Shown in pieces: positions 35,390 through 45,900 of a stretch of DNA of 64,000 nt (positions are counted from its first letter, which is position 1; every line of letters starts with the position of its first letter). A model generated the notes under the pieces. That model did no database searches. It was not told where the DNA came from and worked only from the letters and a program-made list of their open reading frames with translations. The stretch is from assembly GCF_024609215.1 (NCBI RefSeq), contig NZ_JANIPD030000001.1:124001-188000 (forward strand). Direction: 5' to 3'. The translations under genes and the position numbers were made by a program. The DNA comes from Curtanaerobium respiraculi (lineage in GTDB: Bacteria > Actinomycetota > Coriobacteriia > Coriobacteriales > Eggerthellaceae).

Positions 35390-37756
35390 CTACTCCTGCG
35401 CCTTGAGCGCCAACGCGAGCGGCACCCGGCGCAGGTGGATCCGGTTGAGCAGCGCGACGACCGCATACGATGCCAACCCGAGCGCCCAATATTCCACGAA
35501 CACCCGGAAGGGGACCGCGAGGCCGAAGGTGATGTCGTAGCTCATGAGCGCGTATTGGAACACGATGTCCAAAAGCACCCAGATCACGGGAACCGAGACC
35601 GCCAACGAGATAACGACCGCGATGGTGAGCGAGCGGACGTACAGGAGCGACAGCTCGGAGTCCCGGTAGCCGAACACCTTCAGCTGGGACGCCGCGCGGC
35701 TGCTCCGCTCCATGATGGTCTTCGAGAGGAGGTAGATGACCACGACGAATATGAGGATGGCGGCAACGATCATCATCTTCGCGACGTCGCCCATGGATAC
35801 TTCCAGCTGGTCGGCGATCTTCTTCATCTCGGCCGGAGTGAGGACGCTGGCCACGTCCTTCGCATCGAAATGAAGTTCCGCGTCGCTGGCCCAGCCGTTG
35901 AATGCATCCGCATCGTTTTTCACCAGCGTGTTGAGGTATGCGCGGTTCGCATACACGTTCGCATCGGCCTGCGTTCCGTACACGGACTCCACCCGCGTTT
36001 TGTATGATTCGCCCTCGTAGGGATCATCGAACATGATGGTGTCACCGGGGTGCGCCCCTATCTTGTCGGCAAGGCCGGCCCCCAGGACGACGCCCTCGCC
36101 CGGCACGTTCACATCACCCCAGTACAGGCTGTTCGGCTCGACGCCGTACACCGTCACCTTCATGGGTCCGAAACCCCATTTCTTCTCCGTCTCCAGCGAG
36201 ACGAGCTCCACCTTCTCCGCCTGGCTTGCGACGCCGGAATCCTGGTCCGCCAACTCCACCTGGCTCTTCAGCGTATACACATGGCCGGCGGGAAGCGAGT
36301 CCGCCATATCCCCGGCGATGGAGTCGACGAGGGGGAGCAGGCCCACTCCGAACAGCAGTATCGTGCCCGATATGACGATGCCCAGGAAGATCGTGATGAC
36401 GCTCCCCAGATTGCTCAGCAGGATGCGCAGGCGGAACCGGGTTTTGAAAGGCCACGCCGCCGGAAGCGAGACGCCGCGCCCCCGCCGCGCACGGCCCGTC
36501 TCGTGGCGGAGGAAGGCGAGCGGCGTGCAGCGCATCTTCCGCGCCAAGCCGATGGATGTGATCGCGAAAAGCATGATCAGCGGGACGATCGTGACGGCAG
36601 CGAAATCAGCTGGATTGACATGCAGCTCGAACAGCGGAAGGCTGTATGATTTGTAGTACATGGATCGCGTCCAGTCGACGAAAACCCGCTGTATGCCCAG
36701 GTTGCCCACGATGGCCGCGGCGATGGCCACGATCATCGGCAGTATCAGGTAATGGCGCAGCAGCTCGCCCTTCCGGTATCCGCTGGCAAGCAGCGTGCCG
36801 ATGGTGGACGATTCCTCCTCGATGGTCGCATTGGTGATGACCACGAAGATGAACGCCATGATGACGATGATCAGATAGTAGAACACGCGGTACATGAGGG
36901 CGTCGCCTTCGACGTCATCGATGGCGAAGGAGATGCCCTGGTTGTCCTTCATGTCGATCAGGTCCGTGACCGTCGCCCCGCCCAGCACCAGGACGCGGGC
37001 GAGGCTCTTCTCTGCGGCGATGCGGTCGGAAAGCTCCAAATCGGCGGATTGGAATCGGAAACCGTACGTGTAGACCTGCGGCACGTCCGCGAACGAATCG
37101 TACCCCTCCGGCGTGAGGATGCCCACGCAGAACGTGAGGTCGTCCATCACGAAATCGGTGTTCCGCTGGAACAGCGCGGTGTAATCGGGAAGGGTGGCGA
37201 GGCCCGTGATGGAAAGCTCCTTGCCCGACACCTCGATGCCATCGCCCACGCGAAGTCCGTGGTTGGCCGCGAACGTCGGATCGATCGCGATCTCGTCGGC
37301 GGCCTCGGGAAAGCGGCCCTCGCGCAGGGAGGGGAGGTCGATCTGGGTCCTGTTCTTGTACAGGCGCATCGTTATGCCATGGTCGGACGCGACCGGGTCA
37401 TCTTCCACGACGGCGACCGCATCACGGCAGAACAGCTCGTACAGCTGCAGAGGCTCGTATCCGTCGAAGTCGACGTTGTCATCGGCCATCGACAGCATCA
37501 GGCGGTCGATCCAGCTGAACTCGCCGTCTTGCGCGGCGGCGATCTGGGAATCGTCGAGCTTGTGCGATACCGTGATGCGACCGTGCTCCACGTTGTATTT
37601 CGAGAACATCTCACCGGTGATCGTCGTAATCGAATTGGTCGCGGTCAGATATCCGCCGATGAAAGCGATGGCGAAGGCGATGAGGACGAATATCCCCAGG
37701 TATTTGCCTGCATTCCATCGAAGCTGGCGGGGGATGCGCTTGAGAAGGGAACCCAT
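35390..37756 (-). CDS. FtsX/MacB-type ABC permease
   Basis: This 788-aa protein has an N-terminal helix, a large extracellular domain, then groups of FtsX-type helices (about residues 285-430, 450-480 and 660-788). It is a two-repeat FtsX permease such as those that export peptides, lipids or drugs by a mechanotransmission cycle. It has no ATPase domain; that is the adjacent gene, which ends 11 bases upstream of its ATG. DtxR-type operators lie ahead of the pair, so the exported or remodelled molecule may relate to metal supply. The substrate is unknown. Confidence 0.85.
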   Translation of the reverse strand: MGSLLKRIPRQLRWNAGKYLGIFVLIAFAIAFIGGYLTATNSITTITGEMFSKYNVEHGRITVSHKLDDSQIAAAQDGEFSWIDRLMLSMADDNVDFDGYEPLQLYELFCRDAVAVVEDDPVASDHGITMRLYKNRTQIDLPSLREGRFPEAADEIAIDPTFAANHGLRVGDGIEVSGKELSITGLATLPDYTALFQRNTDFVMDDLTFCVGILTPEGYDSFADVPQVYTYGFRFQSADLELSDRIAAEKSLARVLVLGGATVTDLIDMKDNQGISFAIDDVEGDALMYRVFYYLIIVIMAFIFVVITNATIEEESSTIGTLLASGYRKGELLRHYLILPMIVAIAAAIVGNLGIQRVFVDWTRSMYYKSYSLPLFELHVNPADFAAVTIVPLIMLFAITSIGLARKMRCTPLAFLRHETGRARRGRGVSLPAAWPFKTRFRLRILLSNLGSVITIFLGIVISGTILLFGVGLLPLVDSIAGDMADSLPAGHVYTLKSQVELADQDSGVASQAEKVELVSLETEKKWGFGPMKVTVYGVEPNSLYWGDVNVPGEGVVLGAGLADKIGAHPGDTIMFDDPYEGESYKTRVESVYGTQADANVYANRAYLNTLVKNDADAFNGWASDAELHFDAKDVASVLTPAEMKKIADQLEVSMGDVAKMMIVAAILIFVVVIYLLSKTIMERSSRAASQLKVFGYRDSELSLLYVRSLTIAVVISLAVSVPVIWVLLDIVFQYALMSYDITFGLAVPFRVFVEYWALGLASYAVVALLNRIHLRRVPLALALKAQE

Positions 37757-37767
37757 GGCGCGCCCGC

Positions 37768-38490
37768 CTACCAGACCAGGTCGCGCGCGAGGGTGCGGTG
37801 ATCGTTCACGGTGTTCTGGGAGATGCGCCCCTCATGCAGGCGCAGCACGCGATGCGACATCTTCGCAATCGCGTCATTGTGGGTGACGATGACCATCGTG
37901 CACCCGAAGCGGTCGTTCACCCGCTCGAGCACGTCGAGCACCTCGAGGGAGGTCTCGTAGTCGAGCGCGCCCGTCGGCTCGTCGCATAGCAGCAGATCCG
38001 GCCGTTTCACCAGGGCACGGGCGATGGCGCATCGTTGTTGCTGGCCGCCCGACACCTGCCGCGGGAACTTCTTCGCCTGCCCGAGGATGCCCAGGCTGTC
38101 CAGAAGCTCATCCACAGGGAGGGGATTCTTCGACAGATGCCCGCAGACCTCCACGTTCTCTCGAATGGTGAGATCGGGCAGCAGGTTGTAGAACTGGAAG
38201 ACGAACCCCAGCTCGCGACGACGGTACTCCACCAGATCCTTCCCCTGTAACCGACTGACATCGGTCCCGTTCAGCACGATGCTGCCATGGTCGGCGGCCT
38301 CGAGGCCGCCGAGGAGGTTGAGAAACGTCGATTTGCCCGAGCCGGACGGTCCCAGCAGCACGCACATCTCGCCACGCATCAGGTCCACCTCGATGCCGTC
38401 GAGCACATCTATCCGGGCATCTCCCGTGCCATAGCTTTTGAACAACCGCGTGATGTGGACGAACGGCTGAACGGTGGTCTCGGTATCCAT
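37768..38490 (-). CDS. ABC transporter ATPase (LolD/MacB type)
   Basis: This 240-aa ATPase has Walker [10 protein letters not shown], the Q-loop [13 protein letters not shown], the signature [17 protein letters not shown], Walker [13 protein letters not shown], and the H-loop IVTHNDAIA. The LolD-like GQQQR signature is typical of FtsX-permease partners. The start at 38490 follows AAAGG. It is the first gene of the two-gene operon. Two DtxR-type sites lie within 65 bases upstream. Confidence 0.92.
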   Translation of the reverse strand: MDTETTVQPFVHITRLFKSYGTGDARIDVLDGIEVDLMRGEMCVLLGPSGSGKSTFLNLLGGLEAADHGSIVLNGTDVSRLQGKDLVEYRRRELGFVFQFYNLLPDLTIRENVEVCGHLSKNPLPVDELLDSLGILGQAKKFPRQVSGGQQQRCAIARALVKRPDLLLCDEPTGALDYETSLEVLDVLERVNDRFGCTMVIVTHNDAIAKMSHRVLRLHEGRISQNTVNDHRTLARDLVW

Positions 38491-38505
38491 ACGGTTGCCT
38501 TTCGC

Positions 38506-38554
38506 GTTAGATTTTCCTAACCCGTAGAATATCACTACTGATTAGGCTATCCTA
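38506..38554. promoter_or_regulatory. Two DtxR-type operators before the ABC operon
   Basis: GTTAGATTTTCCTAAC (38506-38521) is a near-perfect copy of the shared palindrome. ATTAGGCTATCCTA (38541-38554) is a second, weaker copy that overlaps the region between the ABC operon and the HMA gene stop. Confidence 0.7.
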
Positions 38555-38558
38555 CTTT

Positions 38559-38825
38559 TTACCCGCTCCGGCGTCCGAAAAGCCCCCGGCGCTTTTTCTC
38601 CGCTCCTTCGGAAATCGCGAACGAGACGACGCGGTACCCCGTCGGGGCGAGCGCCTTCTCCACCTGCTTCTCGGTGATCGGAAGCTGCGAGGAAATCACC
38701 GTCTCGCCTTTGGAATGGGAGGATGTCACATTCTCCACCTGCAGGCTCCCCCGAATGGCATCGTTCACGTGGGCCTCGCACATGCCGCACATCATTCCAT
38801 CTATCTTCGCCGTTGCGATATACAT
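38559..38825 (-). CDS. HMA-domain metal-binding protein
   Basis: This 88-aa protein has an HMA fold with the metal-binding pair GMMCGMCEAHV (Cys13 and Cys16). A basic tail (EKKRRGLFGRR) follows. It may be a soluble metallochaperone. No copper pump is adjacent, and the nearby P1B ATPase has no copper motif. A DtxR-type site lies about 20 bases before the ATG. It may be in one unit with the ABC operon, which starts 70 bases downstream. Confidence 0.8.
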   Translation of the reverse strand: MYIATAKIDGMMCGMCEAHVNDAIRGSLQVENVTSSHSKGETVISSQLPITEKQVEKALAPTGYRVVSFAISEGAEKKRRGLFGRRSG

Positions 38826-38846
38826 TCCATCTTCCTTACTGTTTGC

Positions 38847-38862
38847 ATTAGCTTTACCTAAC
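38847..38862. promoter_or_regulatory. DtxR-type operator before the HMA gene
   Basis: ATTAGCTTTACCTAAC differs from the shared consensus by one or two bases. It sits 22-37 bases upstream of the HMA gene start. Confidence 0.65.
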
Positions 38863-38943
38863 GAAAAGTACCACTATGGGATCGGCTTGCCTACCCTTTT
38901 TTGGAAGAGTCGGCCGATGCGCTTCCCGTCAACCCTCCTCTAT

Positions 38944-38959
38944 GTTAGATTTGCCTAAC
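38944..38959. promoter_or_regulatory. DtxR-type operator in the HMA-hemH interval
   Basis: GTTAGATTTGCCTAAC lies midway between the divergent HMA and ferrochelatase genes. A plus-strand TATAAT is at 39063-39068. The remaining 240 bases hold no gene that I recognise. It may serve either promoter. Confidence 0.65.
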
Positions 38960-39193
38960 TTCTATCGGACCGATCGAGACGAGATGAGATATGACAGCGC
39001 ATGCCCGACACGGCGGGGCGCCCGCTCGGCCTTTGGGCATCCCTCCGGGCGGCGCTTTGGCTTATAATCCATCCGGGCGACAACCCGCGCCGAAACGAAT
39101 CCTTTGGGAGGACGCGCTGCGCCCGTTCCCATTGATTGCATACCCGACCGAAAGCCGCCGGGAGACGGCGATTGCACAGATACGAGGTTGAGA

Positions 39194-40231
39194 ATGGCCC
39201 AAACCGGCATTCTGCTCATCAACACCGGCACTCCGGACGCGCCGACCGAAGACGCCATACGGCGCTACCTGGGGGAGATGCTTTCCGACCCCGCTTTGGT
39301 GAACGTGCCGCGCTTCATCTGGAAACGCGTGCTGAAATACGCCATCCTCCCGAAACGCCCGGCGAGGACGAAGCCCGCCTACGAGCGCGTTTGGACCCCG
39401 GAGGGCTCCTCGTTCATGCGCATCTCCCTCGCTCAGCGCGACAGCATCGCCGCCGCGTTCGGCGGGCGATACCGCGTTGAGCTCGCTATGCGCTACGGTA
39501 ACCCCTCGATCATGGCGGGGTTGAAGGCGCTGGCGGACGCCGGATGCGACCATGCGGTGCTCGTCCCCCTGTATCCGCAATACGTGCGGGTGTGCGCGGG
39601 CACGTCGCTGGGAGAGGCGCGCCGGTGTTTGGGAGAGCTCGCCCGCACAGGCTGGAACCCTCGCGTGACCGAAGTGCCCCAGTTCTTCGATCAGCCCGCC
39701 TACGTGCGCGGCATCGCGGATTCGATTCGGTCGACCTGGCTCGATGGCAGGGCATTCGCCGACGCGGAGCGGGAAACCGGCGCGAAGCCGAAGTCCAAGC
39801 TCATCTTCAGCTGGCACTCCACGCTGATGGCCGATATCGAGGCGGGCGATCCCTACCGAGACCAGGATGAAGCGACCGCGGCTGCCGTGGCGGCAGAACT
39901 CGGCCTGGAGGATGACGAGTGGACGATCTCCTACCAGTCGCGTTTCGACAACCGCAAATGGCTGCAGCCTTTCACCACCGATGTGCTCGCGAAACTCGCG
40001 GCCGAAGGCGTGGGGGACGTTGCCATCGTGTGCCCGGGATTCGTGGCGGACAACATCGAGACGCTGGTGGAAGTGTCCGAGGAGCTGCGCGACGGTTTCC
40101 TTGCCGCAACCGACTGGCGGGCGCGTTTCACCTACGTGCCCGCCCTGAATGATTCGCCTGCGCTCGCGCAGGCGGTTTCCGACGCGATCCGCCAGGCCCT
40201 CGCGGAAGACGCAGGGAGCCCGTCCCGTTAG
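39194..40231 (+). CDS. hemH: Ferrochelatase HemH/CpfC
   Basis: Ferrochelatase inserts Fe(II) into protoporphyrin or coproporphyrin to make heme. The 345-aa protein has the N-terminal [24 protein letters not shown], the substrate-side LVPLYPQY, the catalytic histidine in IFSWHSTLM, and [13 protein letters not shown]. The usual FSxHGxP motif is altered (FSWHSTLM), but the histidine is kept. GAGGTTGAGA precedes the ATG. No other heme genes are near. It ends overlapping the convergent flavoprotein gene by three bases, and an iron operator lies upstream. Confidence 0.9.
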   Translation: MAQTGILLINTGTPDAPTEDAIRRYLGEMLSDPALVNVPRFIWKRVLKYAILPKRPARTKPAYERVWTPEGSSFMRISLAQRDSIAAAFGGRYRVELAMRYGNPSIMAGLKALADAGCDHAVLVPLYPQYVRVCAGTSLGEARRCLGELARTGWNPRVTEVPQFFDQPAYVRGIADSIRSTWLDGRAFADAERETGAKPKSKLIFSWHSTLMADIEAGDPYRDQDEATAAAVAAELGLEDDEWTISYQSRFDNRKWLQPFTTDVLAKLAAEGVGDVAIVCPGFVADNIETLVEVSEELRDGFLAATDWRARFTYVPALNDSPALAQAVSDAIRQALAEDAGSPSR

Positions 40232-40890
40232 AGTTCGACGCGCTCGAACAGGCTCTTGCCCGCCCCGCAGATCGGGCACATGAAATCGTCGGGGAGCTCG
40301 TCGGCGTATTCGACATGGCCGCAAATGGTGCAACGCCATGCGGTGCGTTTGGAAGCGTCCCCCGCCGGGATGGCGGCTTCCTCATCGGGCTGGTATGAAG
40401 AGGCCTTCGGCGGCGTTTTCCCACCTTTCACCTGGTGGTAGAACGCATAGGTCATCGGCGTCTCGGAGGAGAGCACCTCAGCTTCTTCCACCGTGCCGAT
40501 GAACAGGATGTGGGTCCCCACGTCGAGCGTGTTGCTCACCTTGACCGAGAACCGGGAGCAGGCATGCTCGCTGACATAGGGTGTGCCTTCCCCGTCCACG
40601 CCGGATTCGCAGGCAGCGAACTTGTCGGTGTCTGTGGACGTATGGAACCCGAACGTGCCGATGAGATCCATCGTGGCCGTCTCGTCGAGCACCGCAACGG
40701 TGAAGCGGCCTGACTCGCGCACCGCCGCGCACGTGGCGTTCTCCTTGTTGATTGCGACGCTCGCCTGGGTGGGTATCGATGTGACCTGCGCGAACGTATT
40801 CACCACGCAGCCCGCTCGATTCCCGTCCGCACCTTTCGCGCCCACGATGTACAACCCGTACGACACCGACCTAAACGCCTTGGTATCCAT
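40228..40890 (-). CDS. Flavin reductase-rubredoxin fusion (high-molecular-weight rubredoxin)
   Basis: This 220-aa protein joins an FMN-binding flavin reductase domain (residues 1 to about 160) to a C-terminal rubredoxin (about 178-220) with CTICG and CPICGAG. Proteins of this design pass electrons from NAD(P)H to flavodiiron oxygen or NO reductases in anaerobes. No flavodiiron gene is in this window. The stop codon overlaps that of hemH (convergent). It could serve in oxygen defence. The domain order is clear and the partner is inferred. Confidence 0.9.
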   Translation of the reverse strand: MDTKAFRSVSYGLYIVGAKGADGNRAGCVVNTFAQVTSIPTQASVAINKENATCAAVRESGRFTVAVLDETATMDLIGTFGFHTSTDTDKFAACESGVDGEGTPYVSEHACSRFSVKVSNTLDVGTHILFIGTVEEAEVLSSETPMTYAFYHQVKGGKTPPKASSYQPDEEAAIPAGDASKRTAWRCTICGHVEYADELPDDFMCPICGAGKSLFERVEL

Positions 40891-40991
40891 GCCAACCCCT
40901 CCCCGCGGAATCTCTCCAGTTGTCCCCTATTGTACTCTCTCATGGAAATTGCATGATAGGATTTGACCCAGCATCCAATTGAACGCAAACT

Positions 40992-41007
40992 GTTAGGAAT
41001 CCCTAAC
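40992..41007. promoter_or_regulatory. DtxR-type operator before DUF3793 gene
   Basis: GTTAGGAATCCCTAAC is a perfect copy of the consensus palindrome, 25-40 bases ahead of the ATG at 41032. Confidence 0.75.
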
Positions 41008-41031
41008 TTCTGTCAACGAAAGGATGTGGCC

Positions 41032-41739
41032 ATGGCGGATCGTCGAATACCCATCGAAGAGATCACGCGCGCCGTCGAAGCCGATGCCTTGCTCGAACGG
41101 GACATCGTGCGCTACGCCGCCCCAACCCTTGCCGGAATGAAGCCGGCATGCATGTTCAGCTGCCCTTACACTGCCGACCCCGACGATGGGGTGCGGGAGT
41201 TCGTGCCTGAAGTCCTGCTCCTCGGCGAGTTCAAGCAAGCATTGGACGGTCTAGGCGCGCGTCTCTCGCCTTACGGGGTGGACATCGAGGTGATTGCATG
41301 GCGCGACACGAGCGCCCTGCTGTACGTCTGCCGCAGAGAACTGGCGGCGCAAGCCGTTTCGACGGGAGCCGCCGCATCCCGATTGGCGGCATTGGGATAC
41401 CAGATCGACGACTTCGAAGCCTGCATGGATTTCCTGCGCGGCCGCATAAAGGAGTTCGACAACCTGGATCGTCAATGCGATTTCTGGGATTTCCCGCACG
41501 AGATCGGGCATTTCCTCGGCTACCCCGCCATCGATGTCGCGGCTTACACGCGCAATCGGGGCTGGAACTTCACGGCGGACGGGCATTGGCGCGTGTACGG
41601 ATGCCAGCATCGCGCGCGAGGCGTGCTGAGGCATTTTGCCAAACTGGATGAGTGCGAGCGCAGCTATTGGCGGCTCTACACGGAAGGCGCGCGCGTGGAG
41701 CATCTCGCCGAATTAGGCAACCTGGCGTGTAGCGGATAG
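41032..41739 (+). CDS. DUF3793 family protein
   Basis: This is a 235-aa soluble protein. The C-terminal half carries the family pattern FWDFPHEIGHFLGYPAIDV and GHWRVYGCQHRA, with conserved His and Cys residues. Earlier, LLYVCRRELA fits the family strand. Members occur near flavodoxins and Feo genes in anaerobes, and their role is unknown. AAAGGATG precedes the ATG. The perfect iron operator upstream suggests iron-dependent expression. Confidence 0.85.
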   Translation: MADRRIPIEEITRAVEADALLERDIVRYAAPTLAGMKPACMFSCPYTADPDDGVREFVPEVLLLGEFKQALDGLGARLSPYGVDIEVIAWRDTSALLYVCRRELAAQAVSTGAAASRLAALGYQIDDFEACMDFLRGRIKEFDNLDRQCDFWDFPHEIGHFLGYPAIDVAAYTRNRGWNFTADGHWRVYGCQHRARGVLRHFAKLDECERSYWRLYTEGARVEHLAELGNLACSG

Positions 41740-42087
41740 CAACGCATGCGTTGAATACCGTGGAATCCACGGTGTATCGACCTCATATCGCGGAAAGCCG
41801 CCAAATCGACACGCAGGCAAGGCGCGATGCATGGGAGCTCGTGGTATCCGCGCCTCTTCAACCATGCTGCAACCTTGCGCCATGGTCTTCGCCGCCCGCG
41901 TCGAAGCGGGCCGGGAGCATCCCATGCCATGCGAAGCGGAAGGCTTCCCCTCCACCTGCATCCCTCCTGCAATCGGGGTCCCTAGTTAGGCAAGCCTTGC
42001 TATTTGTGATAGCATGTCTCATTGCACGCTGGCGGGCATGGCTCCGACGGCATGCATCGTCTCTTGACAACTTCGAGAAGAGGAAGT
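41740..42087. other. Intergenic region with palindromes and an iron operator
   Basis: CAACGCATGCGTTG (41749-41762) and ACCGTGGA-A-TCCACGGT (about 41768-41784) are perfect palindromes just past the DUF3793 stop. They are possible terminators without a U tract. GTTAGGCAAGCCTTGC (41985-42000) is a weaker DtxR-type site ahead of the DUF454 gene. No gene is seen. Confidence 0.5.
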
Positions 42088-42525
42088 ATGCCCGCAGCCG
42101 ATATCGAAAAACCTTCTTCAAGACGCTTGCCCCGCGTGCTCTGGGCGGCGGCGGGTTTCATCAGCTTCGGTCTGGGAATGCTGGGCGTGGCCTTGCCCTT
42201 CTTGCCCACCACCCCCTTCATATTGATCGCCGCCTTCTGCTTCGCGCGCAGCTCCAAGCGCGTGAATGATTGGTTCAAGGGAACGAAGGTGTACCATCGG
42301 GTGCTCGAAGGATACGTGACCAAGCGCTCCATGACGCCGAAGGCCAAGCTTTCCGTCCTCGTACCCGTAACGGTGCTCATGGCTATCGGGTTCGTGCTTA
42401 TGATGCGCGTGCCGGCCGCTCAAATCGTGCTGGCGATCGTATGGGTTGCCCATGTGGTCTATTTCGGCTTCGTGGTGAAAACCGATCGCAGCCCCGAAAA
42501 ATCGGCCTCTATCGAGGGCAGATAG
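42088..42525 (+). CDS. DUF454 (YbaN-like) membrane protein
   Basis: This 145-aa inner-membrane protein carries the family block GLGMLGVALPFLPTTPFILIAAFCFARSSKRV and a second hydrophobic pair (about residues 85-130). DUF454 proteins are widespread and often lie beside iron, heme or siderophore genes; E. coli YbaN is one. The role is not established. The ATG at 42088 follows GAGGA. A DtxR-type site lies about 90 bases upstream. Confidence 0.82.
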   Translation: MPAADIEKPSSRRLPRVLWAAAGFISFGLGMLGVALPFLPTTPFILIAAFCFARSSKRVNDWFKGTKVYHRVLEGYVTKRSMTPKAKLSVLVPVTVLMAIGFVLMMRVPAAQIVLAIVWVAHVVYFGFVVKTDRSPEKSASIEGR

Positions 42526-42560
42526 CCCCCGGCGAACGCGACCGCGGAGAAAACCCTCAT

Positions 42561-42742
42561 TTTTGTGAGCGGAATTCGGACTTAGGAGCCAAGGAGGAGC
42601 GCTCACATAGCCCCGCCTTGCCGCTAGCTCTCTTTTAGGCAGCCACGACCTGGGTTTTTTCTAAGCACGGGGAGTACCAAGACTGTTAGATGGCGCCAAG
42701 CGGCCCCCTTTCGGCTCCTAAGTCCGAATTCCGCTCACAAAA
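42561..42742. mobile_element. MITE-like element with perfect 30-bp terminal inverted repeats
   Basis: Bases 42561-42590 (TTTTGTGAGCGG...) are the exact reverse complement of 42713-42742. The 122-bp centre is partly pyrimidine-rich with no open frame. No target duplication is obvious. It fills most of the gap between two convergent genes and could also act as a bidirectional terminator. No other copy was seen here. Confidence 0.75.
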
Positions 42743-42905
42743 TGGGAGATTTTCCACGAATTGACGAAAACGGCGGAACGCTTACGCGTGCAAAGCGGCA
42801 AAGCGCCGAATCGCCGGAGACGTACGGCATGGTCAAGCTCATCCCCATGCACTCCATTCGAGCCGGAAGGCCGATTGGAATCCTCCCGCCCAGCCGCGCC
42901 GGCAC

Positions 42906-45900
42906 TTAGCTCGTACGATCGGGAAGAACGTAACGGACGTCGGCAAACCCCACGGTGCTCGCCCGGTGGCTGACGATGACGACGGTCTTCCCGGCGCGCC
43001 CCTGGTCGAGGGCATCGATGACCGCTGCCTCGTTCAGGGCATCGAGGTTGCTGGTGGGCTCGTCGAGCAGGATGATGGGGGCATCCTGCAGGAAGATGCG
43101 TGCCAAGCCGACGCGCTGGCGCTCGCCGCCGCTCATCGTGTCGCCCAGTTCGCCAACGGGCGTCTCGAATCCGCGCGGCAAGCGGTCGACGAAATCCATG
43201 ATGCGGGCCTTCTCGCAGGCACGCCGCAGCTGGTCGGGCGTGGCGTCGGGCCGGGCGAGCAATATGTTGTCGCCCAACGTCCCCGAGAACAGATGCGTGT
43301 CCTGCGTCATGTAGCCCAGGCTCTCGCGCAGACGGCGCGTGGGAATGCCCCGGACGTCCGCTCCGTTGTACGTGATCGAGCCGGATCCGACATCCCAGAA
43401 GCGCATAAGGAGCTTCAGCAGCGTCGACTTGCCCGACCCGCTTGCGCCCTCGAGCGCCAGCACCCTTCCCCGCTCGAGGGCGAAGTCGATATCCCGCAGC
43501 ACCTCTTCTCCCTCATAGGAGAAGGATACATGGCTCACCCGCACCGGGGCGCCCGCCTCCTCATCGCCTCCATCATCGGGCACATCGGGCGTTTCGGGCT
43601 CCTCGTCGAGCAGATCGAGCACGCGATCGCCGGAGGCGAGCGTCCCAGCGAGGCCGCCGCCAAGCCGCATGACGGCTATGACCGGGCCGAACGACGACAT
43701 GAACGCCGCAACGCCTCCCAAAGCCTCGGAGAACACGATGGACCCTTGCCCCATGAGAGCGATCGCCGCGACGATCATCGCGATGTCGAATCCGATGATG
43801 ACCACGTCCGCGCACGCGGCGACCACGCCGTCGCGCCGTTTGTAGGCGAGTTCGACCGTGCCGAGCTCCTCTGTGCGACGGCCCAGATTGAGCCCGCGTC
43901 GCCGTGCCGCTCCGAACTGGATGAGCTCGCGCAGGCCGCGAAGGCTCTCCAAGACGTAGGCGTTCAGCCTGCCCGTTCCATCGCGCAGCGTGCGCCCGGC
44001 CGTCCCCGAGACACGGTTCCCCGCCATCGGGAGGGCGACACCGACCGTCAGGTACGCCGCCAGCGCGATGAGGGCCATCCAGGGGCTCGTCGCGGCAAGC
44101 CAGCAGACCATCGCGAGGCTCACGATGAACGCGATGGCGACCGGGGAGATCGTGTGCGCGTAGAACACCTCCAGCAATTCGATGTCCGCGGTCGCAAGAG
44201 ACACCAGATCGCCCTTGCTCCGCCCCTCGAGCTTGGCGGGGGCCAAGCGCCGCAGCGCCGCGTACACCTTGTCGCGAATGACGGCGAGGATGCTGAACGC
44301 GATGAAATGGTTGGCCATCTGCTCGCCGTAGCGCAGAGGACCCCGCACCACCCCGAAGAACGCGACGGCAAGGCACAGGGCGAACAACGACATCCCCCCG
44401 AACCGGGCGACGGTGCGGCAGAGCGCGTACGCCCCCGCCGTCATCAGCGCGATGGCGGCAAGATGGCCCAAGGCGCCCAACGTGATGGCGAGCGACATAT
44501 GCGGCTTCAGTCCCCCGAGCAGGGAGATGAGCCTGCCCATGATGCGCAAGGGGGAGCGATGGCGCGGCGGCTCCGACGCAGAGCGGCCCTTCGGGCGCGC
44601 GGTGCGGAATGCGGGCTCGGCAGGCATGCCCCCGTCCGGCTCCTCCTGCGAGAAGTCGCGGGCAAGTTTCTCCAGGTGCTGCTGGCTTTGCCACAGATGC
44701 GCGTACACGCCCCCGCCCAGCAGCAGTTCCTCATGCGTCCCGCTCTCTGCGACGACGCCATCCGCCAAGGCGTATATGCGGTTGGCGTGCTCAACCGCGC
44801 TCAGGCGGTGGCTGATGACGATGACCGTCTTGTCCTCGGCGAGCTGGGCGATGACGCGTCCGATGGCCTCCTCGCTTTCCGCGTCGATATTGCTCGTCGC
44901 CTCGTCGAACAGGTAGATGGGCGAATCGTGCAGCAGGGCGCGTGCGAGCACCAAACGCTGGCGCTGCCCTCCGCTGAAATTGGAGGACGCCTCCGCCACC
45001 GGGGTATCCAGGCCGGATGCGGAGCGCAGGTAGTCCGCGATGCGGCATTGCGCGAGAACCTCCCACATACGGTCATCGTCGGCTTCGGGATTCCCCAGGG
45101 CAAGGTTCTCGCGCACCGTGCCGGCGAACAGCATGCCGTTGGTCGGAACCGATGTGATGGATCGCGCGAGAAGCTCTGGCGAGAACTCGTGCAAATCGAC
45201 GCCCCCCAGCGTCACCGATCCGGCGTATCCGGCAAGCCTACCGCTCAGGATGCCCGCAAGCGTGCTCTTTCCGCAACCGCTCTCGCCGACGATGCCGCAA
45301 AACCCTCCCTGCGGGAACACGGCGTCCACTCCCCGCAGGATCTGGCGGCTCCTATCATAGCTGTAGCTCACCCCGTCGCAGGCCATCGTGATATCCTCCG
45401 GCAGCTCGTTGCGCCCTCCGGCAGCCGGTTCGGGCATCGCGAGCAGCTCGTGCATGCGGTCGGCGGCCGCGACGCCGTTCATGGCGCTGTGAAACAGGCT
45501 GCCCAATGTGCGCACGGGCAGGAAGAACTCCTGCGCGAGGAACACGATCGTGAACGCCCCGGCGAACCAGAGCGCCCCGGCCGAGAGCTGCGTGGCAGCG
45601 ACGATGATGCCCGCCGCCGCGCCCACGAACACGACGAGGTCCATCGCGACGATACTGCGCAGCTGAACGGAAAGCAGGCCCATGGTGGCGCTGCGGAATT
45701 TCTGCGCCTCATCGTTCATGCGGGCGTGGCGATCCTCGTCCGCTTGGAAGATCTTGAGCGTGGTAAGGCCCTCGATGTCCTCGAGGAACGAGGTGCCGAG
45801 GTCGCCGTAGCTTCCCCAATACACGTCCGCAGCGTTGTGGGCCGCCTTGCGCACACCCATGATCAGGCCGGGAACCAACGGCACGCCGAGCGCGAGCACG

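Noticed and set aside
42561-42742. Complete insertion sequence
   Set aside because: The element is only 182 bp and has no frame that could encode a transposase.
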